Origin: an uncultured Pelagibacteraceae bacterium
Lineage (GTDB): Bacteria > Pseudomonadota > Alphaproteobacteria > Pelagibacterales > Pelagibacteraceae
Length of the DNA: 48,536 nucleotides
Direction of reading: 5' to 3'
Assembly (NCBI GenBank): GCA_902517615.1
Contig: CABYCY010000011.1
Location: forward strand, 1-48,536
Below, one piece after another: positions 10,735 through 18,082 of the stretch. The position numbers were made by a program, and so were the translations under genes. Under the pieces are notes generated by a model. That model was not told the DNA's origin. It made no database searches and saw nothing but the letters and a program-made list of their open reading frames with translations. How positions within the stretch are numbered: the stretch's first letter is position 1; every line of letters begins with the position of its first letter.

Positions 10735-12051
10735 TTATTTTCCAGCAACAGTCATACCATCAATCAACATGGTCGGTGAATTTACTGAGTATTTAAATTC
10801 TAAATCATTAGCTAATATAATATTTTTAAACATTTCAGTTAAATTTCCAGCAATCGTTATTTCATTTACTGGATATTTAAATTCTCCATTTTCAATTAAA
10901 AAACCATTAGCACCTACTGAATAATCGCCAGTTACAAGATTTGTTCCATGACCTATGGTTTCAGTTACATATAAAATTTTAGAATGACTTTTTAGCAAAT
11001 TATCATAATTAATATTTCCATTTTCAAAATAAAGGTTAGTGCTTCCGCCACTTCTTCCATTTGATTTTAAATTTAACTTTTTTCCGTTATAAGTATCAAC
11101 CAAATAATTATTTAAAATTCCATTACTTACTAATTTTAATGTATCTGTTTTAACTCCTTCAGAATCAAAATACTTTGAACCCATACCTTTAATTAGGTCA
11201 GGCTTATCAATAATACTAATTTCCTTTGAAAAAATTTGTTGGTTTAATTTATCTTTAAGGAACGATGTGCCTCTTGCAATAGATGATGCTGAAATTGCGC
11301 CTGCAAAAGAACCTAGAAACCCTTTTGAAATTCTTTTATCAAAAATAATGCTTAGCTTATCACTACCAATTTTTTTAGGATTAAGTTTTTTTATAGTTTG
11401 TTCAGCAGCAATTTTTCCAAGTTTAGAAGGATTAGAAATATCATTTAAATGACATTTGCTTGTAAACTCATAATCTCTCTCCATGCTATTTTCATTTTTT
11501 GCAACAGTAACACAAGAAGCTGTAAATAATGATGATTTGTATCCATTACAAAAACCATCACTATTTGCTAAAATAAAATTTGATTTATCTTCCGTAAAAC
11601 TTGATTCTGTATTTATAATTTTTTTATCAATTGAAGCAACTTCTTCTAATTCTTTTAAATAATCTATTTTTTTATCATTCTCTATATGAGATTGGTCATA
11701 TAAATTTAAATCTTTAATATGTTTTGCTAATAATTCTTTATCTGGTAAGGAATTAAATTCATCTTCAGGAGATATTTTTGTAGTTTCATAACATTTTTCT
11801 ATTAAAACTTTTAAATTTACATCCAATAAATTAGATGAAGTTATTGATGATTTTTTTTTACCAATATAGGTTTCAATTCCCATGACCAAACTATCTGATC
11901 TATTTGACTCGTCTAAAATTTTGTTTCTGAAATTAACTGTTTCTGAAATTGAATTTCCAATTGTTACACAAGCATCTGTAGCACCTAATTTTTTTGCAAG
12001 ATCCAAACAATATGAAGCTTTTGATTTTAAATATTCTTGTTCTTTAATCAT
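10735..12051 (-). CDS. pmbA: PmbA/TldE, non-catalytic partner of the TldD protease
   Basis: A 438-residue member of the U62 family that pairs with TldD to proteolyse peptides such as modified antibiotic precursors and antitoxins. It shows family regions such as LAKKLGATDACVTIG, SGGSTNLYFENG, TETIGHGTNLVTGDYSVGANGFLIENG and MLIDGMTVAGK at the C-terminus. It lacks the HExxxH zinc motif, as expected for the PmbA subunit. The ATG at 12051 lies 3 bases after the tldD stop, so tldD-pmbA form a two-gene operon encoding the heterodimer. Confidence 0.92.
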   Translation of the reverse strand: MIKEQEYLKSKASYCLDLAKKLGATDACVTIGNSISETVNFRNKILDESNRSDSLVMGIETYIGKKKSSITSSNLLDVNLKVLIEKCYETTKISPEDEFNSLPDKELLAKHIKDLNLYDQSHIENDKKIDYLKELEEVASIDKKIINTESSFTEDKSNFILANSDGFCNGYKSSLFTASCVTVAKNENSMERDYEFTSKCHLNDISNPSKLGKIAAEQTIKKLNPKKIGSDKLSIIFDKRISKGFLGSFAGAISASSIARGTSFLKDKLNQQIFSKEISIIDKPDLIKGMGSKYFDSEGVKTDTLKLVSNGILNNYLVDTYNGKKLNLKSNGRSGGSTNLYFENGNINYDNLLKSHSKILYVTETIGHGTNLVTGDYSVGANGFLIENGEFKYPVNEITIAGNLTEMFKNIILANDLEFKYSVNSPTMLIDGMTVAGK

Positions 12052-12054
12052 GTT

Positions 12055-13467
12055 TTAAAGTTTTGTTCCACCAACTGTCATTTTATCTATAAGTATTGAA
12101 GGTTGCGCTACTCCAACTGGGACTCCTTGACCTGCTTTACCACAGGTACCAATACCTGGGTCCATCATCATGTCATTTCCAACCATTGATACTTCTTTCA
12201 AAATTGATGGGCCATCGCCTATCAGGGTTGCTCCTTTAATTGGTGAGCCAATTTTACCGTAATTTATTTCATAAGCTTCTGTACAATTAAAAACAAATTT
12301 ACCTGATGTAATATCTACTTGGCCTCCTCCGAAACTCACAGCAAAAATACCTTTATCAACTGATTTGATCATTTCATCTTGAGTATTTTTTCCATTTAAC
12401 ATCATTGTGTTTCTCATTCTTGGCAAAACAATATGCTTGTAACTTTCTCTTCTACCGCTTCCTGTTGATCTGGTATTCATCAGTCTTGCATTTAACCTGT
12501 CTTGCATAAAATTTTTTAAAATTCCATTCTCTATTAAAACTGTTCTTTCTGTTGGTGTGCCCTCATCATCTATAGTTAAGCTTCCTCTACGTTTATGTAT
12601 AGTTCCATCATCAACAATCGTAACTCCTTCACTTGCAACTTTTTGGCCCATCAAATCATGAAAGGCAGATGTTTTTTTTCTATTGAAATCCCCTTCTAAT
12701 CCATGACCAATTGCTTCATGTATTAAAATAGCAGGCCAACCGGGTCCTAAAACCACTTTCATTTCTCCTGCAGGAGCAGGCTTGCTATCTAGGTTAACTG
12801 AGGCTATTCTTAATGCTTCTTCACAAACACTTTTCCAATTATCATTTTTTAAATAATCATCGTAAGATTGCCTACCACCAATTCCATAAACACCAGTCTC
12901 TTTTCTTCCATTTTTTTCAAGCATAACAGATACATTAAATCTAATTAGTGGACGAACGTCAGTTAAAGACTCGCCACCTGATCGAATAATTTCAATAGAT
13001 TTCTGTTCACCACTAAAACTCGCAGTAACCTGTTTTACTGTAGAATCTTTTTTACGCAGATACTCATTTACCTTATTTAAAACTTCTAATTTTCCGTCTA
13101 ATGTTTTTTGCTCAATAGGATTAATTGCATCGTAAAATTTATTATTAGTTTTTGGAATTTCATGATTATAAGTTCCTTTTATTGACTTAAGAGTAGATTG
13201 TAGGCTTTTCGCTGAATTTTTTAATGAGTCTTTTGATATTTCATTAGAATGCGAATAAGCAACAACCTCATCAGAAATAGCTCTAAATCCAAAACCAAGA
13301 TCTGAGCTATAATTTGAGCTTTTTATTTTATTATCATCTAGTATGATTGTCTCTGATTTAGAATCTTCAAAATATAATTCACCATCATCACAATTTTTTA
13401 AAGTATCAGATACTATGTCATCCACGTCTTTTCTAGTTAAATCTGATTTTACAAAGAAATTATTCAT
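12055..13467 (-). CDS. tldD: TldD metalloprotease subunit
   Basis: Catalytic zinc subunit of the TldD/PmbA heterodimer, 470 residues from the ATG at 13467. The zinc site HEAIGHGLEGD is at about residues 250-260. A further family region is GKFVFNCTEAYEI. A TTG two codons upstream (13473) could also start the frame; the ATG is favoured. Directly upstream of pmbA. The 88-base divergent gap to the DCC protein gene contains a short inverted repeat, TGTAC (13502-13506) and GTACA (13519-13523), that might be an operator. Cellular substrates are unknown in this organism. Confidence 0.94.
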   Translation of the reverse strand: MNNFFVKSDLTRKDVDDIVSDTLKNCDDGELYFEDSKSETIILDDNKIKSSNYSSDLGFGFRAISDEVVAYSHSNEISKDSLKNSAKSLQSTLKSIKGTYNHEIPKTNNKFYDAINPIEQKTLDGKLEVLNKVNEYLRKKDSTVKQVTASFSGEQKSIEIIRSGGESLTDVRPLIRFNVSVMLEKNGRKETGVYGIGGRQSYDDYLKNDNWKSVCEEALRIASVNLDSKPAPAGEMKVVLGPGWPAILIHEAIGHGLEGDFNRKKTSAFHDLMGQKVASEGVTIVDDGTIHKRRGSLTIDDEGTPTERTVLIENGILKNFMQDRLNARLMNTRSTGSGRRESYKHIVLPRMRNTMMLNGKNTQDEMIKSVDKGIFAVSFGGGQVDITSGKFVFNCTEAYEINYGKIGSPIKGATLIGDGPSILKEVSMVGNDMMMDPGIGTCGKAGQGVPVGVAQPSILIDKMTVGGTKL

Positions 13468-13555
13468 GAACAATACATAGTTGTTTATCTGAATTTTTCA
13501 ATGTACCATTTTGCGCATGTACAGTTTTAAATCTTATATGTAAATCACTTAAATA

Positions 13556-13903
13556 ATGAAAGTTTACTTTAATAATTCTTGTAAAATCTGTCGATCTGAA
13601 ATTAATCTTTATAAAAAAGAAAAAGTTAAAAATATTGATTGGATAGATATTACTAATAATTCTCAAGCTGAAAAAGAAACCTCAAAAAATGATAAAGAAT
13701 TATTAAGAAGATTGCACATTAAAGAGAATAATAAAGTTATAGAAGGAGCAGAAGCATTTCTCTATGTGTGGAAAAAAATTCCTAAATATAAATTCTTATA
13801 TAATTTTTTTAAGCTACCAATCATTTTTTCAATTTTTAAATATGGATATGAAATAATTGCTTTTTTTCTATATTTAAAAAATAGAAAACAACTTAAGAAT
13901 TAA
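13556..13903 (+). CDS. DCC-family (DUF393) thiol-disulfide protein
   Basis: A 115-residue thioredoxin-fold-like protein. The N-terminus MKVYFNNSCKICRSEINLY carries the CxxC pair (Cys 9 and 12) that defines the family. Then come the segment VKNIDWIDI and the AFLYVWKKIPKYK region, which matches the AxxxVW motif of DCC proteins, and a hydrophobic C-terminus. The canonical N-terminal DGxCxxC is here NNSCKIC, so the Asp-Gly is replaced. Redox role is inferred from the family. It overlaps tail-to-tail by 4 bases with the membrane protein at 13900-14193. Confidence 0.8.
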   Translation: MKVYFNNSCKICRSEINLYKKEKVKNIDWIDITNNSQAEKETSKNDKELLRRLHIKENNKVIEGAEAFLYVWKKIPKYKFLYNFFKLPIIFSIFKYGYEIIAFFLYLKNRKQLKN

Positions 13904-14193
13904 GTTAAAAAAAATATTAAAATTTCACTTAAGAGAGACATAGATAAGAGGAACATAATTAAAACAATAGAATACATAATTGTTATAATTTTATTTCTTT
14001 TTCTCCTTAATCTAACAAAATTTTTATCATCTAAATCTGATACATCTCTTTCCCCAATCACAGGATAATCGTAGCTCCATCGCCATGTCGATTGACCTAA
14101 TCTGGAATCAAGACTGTTAAAATATCTTATCCAGGCAAGAATATATTTTAAAATGACAAACAAAATAGTCATCGCAATTGATCCAAAAAGCAT
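13900..14193 (-). CDS. Small membrane protein, unknown function
   Basis: A 97-residue protein that I do not recognise. It has a hydrophobic helix at about residues 5-22. The middle is cytosolic-looking and contains DSRLGQSTWRWSYDYPVIGE and then LRRKRNKI. A second long hydrophobic helix spans about residues 70-96. The Trp/Tyr-rich central patch looks conserved-type rather than random. Codon use matches its neighbours. It is the downstream gene of a minus-strand run from the coiled-coil protein at 14224-15408, 30 bases apart, so they may be co-transcribed. Confidence 0.55.
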   Translation of the reverse strand: MLFGSIAMTILFVILKYILAWIRYFNSLDSRLGQSTWRWSYDYPVIGERDVSDLDDKNFVRLRRKRNKIITIMYSIVLIMFLLSMSLLSEILIFFLT

Positions 14194-14223
14194 AAATAAT
14201 AATACTTAATAAATTAAAATTAT

Positions 14224-15408
14224 TTAATTGGTATTTTTGCCTCTTTTTCTTGCAATTAATTGCGTAAGTGCATCAACCATTGTGTCTGAAGCCTTAAATA
14301 TTTCATTATTTTTGAATTCATGAGAAATATTTTTTTCAGGATTTGTTTTATCTTCAATAACTATCCCTTCATCAGGTGAATTATTTTTAATATAAATCAA
14401 TAATAGCCATTCATCATCAGAAGCCTCATCCCATTTTATAAAAATTTCTCCATTTTCAAATCGTCTATCGATACATCTAAAAATAGACATGTGTCTTGTT
14501 ATGTGCCTTTTGTTTAACTGAAACACTAAACTGCTGGCACTTCTATAAAAACTTTCAAGTGCAAATTCAATTTTTTGTCTAGCGAGAGTATATTCTTTTT
14601 CTTTTTGAAGTAGAGTTTCTCTATCTTCATCGCCTTTAATATTAACTCCTAAAGCCTCCACTCTTTCTCTAATTTTTTGATCTCTTATAATTCGATACTT
14701 TTCTTTTAATTTTTCTATACGTTGTTGAAGACCAGCGTAATCTTCTCTTTTTTCTTTAAGTGAAATTTTTTCTAATTTTTCTAATTCTTTAACTTCTCTA
14801 ACTCTAAATTTATCAATTTGCTTATCTAATCTTAATTGCTGTAAAAATTGTTTATGTTTTTCTGCTTGTTCTATTCTTAGAAGGGCTTGTTCTTTTCTTA
14901 AAAATAATTTTATTTCTTTTGTTCTTTGTTTTTCTAATCTAATTTCTTCTTTTAATACTTGTTCTTTTAATTTTACTTTTATCTCTACTTCTTTTTGTTT
15001 TTCATTAGCAATTTCTATCTTTTCTAGTCTTTCTTTTTCTTGTTTTTCTAATTTAATTCTTCTCGCTTCATCTTTTTTAAGAGTTTTATATTGTGAAATA
15101 GTATCTGATATTTTATCAAAAAATGCTTGAATATACTTTTCTATTCCAAAATTTATTTTAAATTTTATTTCAGGTTTTAACGAATTTTGAAAATTAATTA
15201 TTTTTAAAATTAAACTCGGATTTTTAATTTTCTTAGATTTAGTTTTCTTTATTATTTTATGTATTTTTTTTGATCTAATTTTTTTAATTTTACTGAAAAT
15301 TTTTCTAGATTTTTTAACTTTTCTTTTAAACTTCTTAACTTGTTTATTTTTTGATTTTAAATTTATTTTTTTTTTTGCTTTTATATTTTTTTTTTTAATT
15401 TTTTTCAT
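14224..15408 (-). CDS. Lys-rich coiled-coil protein with globular C-terminal domain, unknown
   Basis: A 394-residue protein that I do not recognise. Residues 1-65 are almost wholly Lys/Ile/Ser (KKIKKKNIKAKKKINLKS and on) with no signal peptide. Residues 90-290 are a long charged Glu/Lys/Leu/Gln-rich helix predicted to form a coiled coil. Residues 295-394 form a compact, mixed-composition domain: VFQLNKRHITRHMSIF, FIKWDEASDDEWLLLIYIKN, then MVDALTQLIARKRG. The poly-basic head plus coiled coil would suit a DNA-, RNA- or membrane-surface-binding scaffold; this is inference only. It sits 28 bases downstream of cfa in the same direction. Confidence 0.7.
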   Translation of the reverse strand: MKKIKKKNIKAKKKINLKSKNKQVKKFKRKVKKSRKIFSKIKKIRSKKIHKIIKKTKSKKIKNPSLILKIINFQNSLKPEIKFKINFGIEKYIQAFFDKISDTISQYKTLKKDEARRIKLEKQEKERLEKIEIANEKQKEVEIKVKLKEQVLKEEIRLEKQRTKEIKLFLRKEQALLRIEQAEKHKQFLQQLRLDKQIDKFRVREVKELEKLEKISLKEKREDYAGLQQRIEKLKEKYRIIRDQKIRERVEALGVNIKGDEDRETLLQKEKEYTLARQKIEFALESFYRSASSLVFQLNKRHITRHMSIFRCIDRRFENGEIFIKWDEASDDEWLLLIYIKNNSPDEGIVIEDKTNPEKNISHEFKNNEIFKASDTMVDALTQLIARKRGKNTN

Positions 15409-15436
15409 TTAAGAGAATTTAATATCTATCAATTAT

Positions 15437-16627
15437 TTATTGATAAATATAGTCTCTTGTCACTGGTGTAGATGAATAATTTTTTGTTAATTGAAATTGA
15501 TATACAACTTGATCGCCCCATTTAAATGCCATTTCACAACCAGTGAGATAAAATTCCCACATTCTAAAAAATCTCTCATCAAACATTTGGATAATTTTTT
15601 CTTTATTTTTAATGCAATTTTCTTTCCAATGTCGCAACGTATGTGAATAATGAAGTCTTAAAACTTCAATATCTGCAACAATTAATCCGGCTTTTTCCAA
15701 GGGTGTTGTTACTTCACTTAAACTAGGTGTATATCCACCTGGAAAAATATATTTTGTAATCCAAGGATGTGGATCTCTTGGTGGATTTACAGAACCAATA
15801 GTATGAATTACCGAGACACCATCATCTTTTAATAATTTTTCAACTTGTGTGAAAAATTTTTTATAGAATTTTCTACCTACATGCTCAAACATACCAACAC
15901 TTACTATTCTATCAAATTTTTCGTTAAGCTCTCGATAATCCATCAACCTAAAATTTAGTTGATTTTCTAAATTAAGTTCTTTTGCTCTTTTGTTGCAATA
16001 ATTTAATTGATTTTCAGAAAGGGTAATTCCTGTCACCTCACAATTTGCACTTTTAGCAATATCAATAGCTAAAGATCCCCAACCACATCCTATATCTAAA
16101 ATTTTTTGGTTCGGTTTTATATTAAGTTTTTTAATTATATGTTGAATTTTATTATTTTGAGCTGTTTCTAATGAGTCTGTTTCATTCTTAAAGTAACCAC
16201 ATGAATATTGTCTTTTTGGGTCTAAAAATAAATCATACAAATCATCTGAAATGTCATAATGGTGTGAAACATTCATTTTTGATTTTTTTATGAAATTAAA
16301 ATTAGTTAGATATCTATATGATCCTCTCAGCCTGTTCAGTAAATAACTAAAGAAATTTAAATCTCCTCGACCAAAGTTCATTAATGATAGGTCTAAAAAA
16401 CTAGTGAGGGTTCCATTTTCAATAACAATTTCTCCATCTGTATATGCTTCACCAAAATAAAGATCTGGATGAAATAATAATTTATAATGAAGATTCTTAT
16501 TTAAAATTTTAAGTTTTATTGGATTTGTGTTTTCTGGATTTCCAATAATATAACTCTTGGAATTAGCATCAACTAAAATAAAACCATCTTTCTTAAAAAC
16601 ACCATTTAAGAATCTTGCTAATTGCAT
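15437..16627 (-). CDS. cfa: Cyclopropane-fatty-acyl-phospholipid synthase family methyltransferase
   Basis: Transfers a methylene from S-adenosylmethionine to unsaturated acyl chains in membrane phospholipids. The 396-residue protein has the N-terminal Cfa lipid-binding region (LYFGEAYTDGEIVIENG, residues 57-71). Next is SHHYDISDDLYDLFLD, then YSCGYF (141-146, substrate site). The SAM motif I is LDIGCGWGS (177-185), followed by VGMFEHVG and the typical C-terminal HY.HTLRHW region. Whether the product is a cyclopropane or another methylated lipid cannot be told. The start is 1 base from the stop of the DapA-like gene, implying one transcript. Confidence 0.92.
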   Translation of the reverse strand: MQLARFLNGVFKKDGFILVDANSKSYIIGNPENTNPIKLKILNKNLHYKLLFHPDLYFGEAYTDGEIVIENGTLTSFLDLSLMNFGRGDLNFFSYLLNRLRGSYRYLTNFNFIKKSKMNVSHHYDISDDLYDLFLDPKRQYSCGYFKNETDSLETAQNNKIQHIIKKLNIKPNQKILDIGCGWGSLAIDIAKSANCEVTGITLSENQLNYCNKRAKELNLENQLNFRLMDYRELNEKFDRIVSVGMFEHVGRKFYKKFFTQVEKLLKDDGVSVIHTIGSVNPPRDPHPWITKYIFPGGYTPSLSEVTTPLEKAGLIVADIEVLRLHYSHTLRHWKENCIKNKEKIIQMFDERFFRMWEFYLTGCEMAFKWGDQVVYQFQLTKNYSSTPVTRDYIYQ

Positions 16628-16628
16628 T

Positions 16629-17516
16629 TTAAGCTGCCATTAATGAATTAATTGAAAAGTTAAGTTTCTCTAAATTGCTTATTAACTCTTTTTCATTCTT
16701 TTTATTAAGAATACTTAAAGGAGGTAAAAGGTTTTCATAAAGATTTTCTTTTTTTTTATAAAACGTGTGCAATCCTGAAATCAAATTATATTTTTCAAAA
16801 GCTCCCCTAACACTACAGAGCTTTTCATTTACTGTTTGCTTTTTTCCAGCTTCAAAGTCGTCATAAACTTTTCTAGCTAGTTCAGCAGTTGCATTACACG
16901 TTGCTGTTATTATTCCAGCGCATCCCAACTCAAGACCTTTTAATAATTTTGACTCTGATCCAGGCATAACTGAAAAGTTTTCCAGTTCGAGATTTTCAAA
17001 AAGATTATATGAACTATCTTTAACTCCAACTATTTGCTCAGGAAATCTTTTGACAAGTTCTTTTACGCACCCTGTGCTAAATTTATATCCACACAATTTT
17101 TCAAAATTATATAAGATGATTTTACTTTCAGGTATTGCCTCTACTATTTTTGTATAAAAGTTAATTACATCACTATCCTCATATTTGTAATAGGCAGGAG
17201 GCATAATTAAAAATTTTTTAAAATTTAAAGATTGAGCTACTCTCATTAGGTTTATTGTTTCTCCTAATGAATTAAGCCCAGTTCCAATTAAAAACTTATC
17301 TTTGTATTTGTTGGTAGCAAGTTCATTTAACAAATTAATTTTTTCTGAAATGGGTATAAGTTGTGCCTGTCCCGTGCTCCCAAACATCGCAGCTCCATGA
17401 CAACCATTATCAATCACCATCTCTGCATGCTCAATTGTTTTATCAATATTTAATGTCAAATTTTTATTTAATACTGACATTGATGCTGCATATATACCTT
17501 TAATAATATTATCCAT
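16629..17516 (-). CDS. DapA/NanA-family (DHDPS-like) aldolase or lyase, substrate unknown
   Basis: A TIM-barrel class I aldolase of 295 residues. The Schiff-base Lys lies in GVKDSS and the catalytic Tyr in ILYNFE, both present. The pyruvate-carboxylate loop reads GSTGQ rather than the GTTGE typical of true dihydrodipicolinate synthase. C-terminal conservation is weak. It is therefore probably not the biosynthetic DapA but one of the many paralogues acting on sugar acids or related keto acids. It is transcribed directly ahead of cfa with a 1-base gap, with no obvious metabolic connection. Confidence 0.8.
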   Translation of the reverse strand: MDNIIKGIYAASMSVLNKNLTLNIDKTIEHAEMVIDNGCHGAAMFGSTGQAQLIPISEKINLLNELATNKYKDKFLIGTGLNSLGETINLMRVAQSLNFKKFLIMPPAYYKYEDSDVINFYTKIVEAIPESKIILYNFEKLCGYKFSTGCVKELVKRFPEQIVGVKDSSYNLFENLELENFSVMPGSESKLLKGLELGCAGIITATCNATAELARKVYDDFEAGKKQTVNEKLCSVRGAFEKYNLISGLHTFYKKKENLYENLLPPLSILNKKNEKELISNLEKLNFSINSLMAA

Positions 17517-17562
17517 ATGTAAAATTTATATAAAAAAAAAAATTTAGTAAAGATTAAATAAC

Positions 17563-18066
17563 TTAGCTTAAATCTCTCAAAACAATTTCTTTTGCTTCAT
17601 TTACTAAAGAAGATAGTCTTGACGTTTCTGGAGAAACATCAGGATGTATTTTTTTTTGAATTTTAATGTAAGCTTTATTTACCTCTTCTTTTGTTAAATT
17701 TTTAGACGGATTTAGATTTAATATTCTGTAAGCTTCTTGCGTGGACATAGTACTTAAGTTGGAGGGATTTTGATTTTTAAATGAAAATCGACCAGAGCTT
17801 CTCAAGGTTTGTAATAATCTGTAGAGAGAAATTAATTGAAATAAAGAAAGTCCTTTTAACTTTAAAAGCGCCAAACTTGCCAATGTAAATGGTAAAGTTA
17901 AAAGAATTTTTCCACCAATTGCAAACAAAATTGCAAATATAGTTAGCAATATAAACAATAAAACTCTTAAACCTTTAGATATTTTTTTTGATGCAACTCC
18001 TGTAAAATATCTTAGCAAAAAATATATACCTGCTAAAATTAACACTGTATAAATTATTATATTCAT
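17563..18066 (-). CDS. Membrane-anchored J-domain protein (TIM14/DjlA-like)
   Basis: A 167-residue protein. The first 75 residues contain three hydrophobic segments. A short linker leads to a C-terminal J domain (about 108-165): EAYRILNLNPSKNLTKEEV and the essential HPD tripeptide at 141-143. This architecture matches alphaproteobacterial membrane DnaJ-like proteins, relatives of mitochondrial Tim14/Pam18, which recruit DnaK to the inner membrane. The ATG at 18066 is preceded by AGAGGAAA. It is divergent from ptrB with only 16 bases between the two start codons. Confidence 0.85.
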   Translation of the reverse strand: MNIIIYTVLILAGIYFLLRYFTGVASKKISKGLRVLLFILLTIFAILFAIGGKILLTLPFTLASLALLKLKGLSLFQLISLYRLLQTLRSSGRFSFKNQNPSNLSTMSTQEAYRILNLNPSKNLTKEEVNKAYIKIQKKIHPDVSPETSRLSSLVNEAKEIVLRDLS

Positions 18067-18082
18067 ATATTTCCTCTATAAA

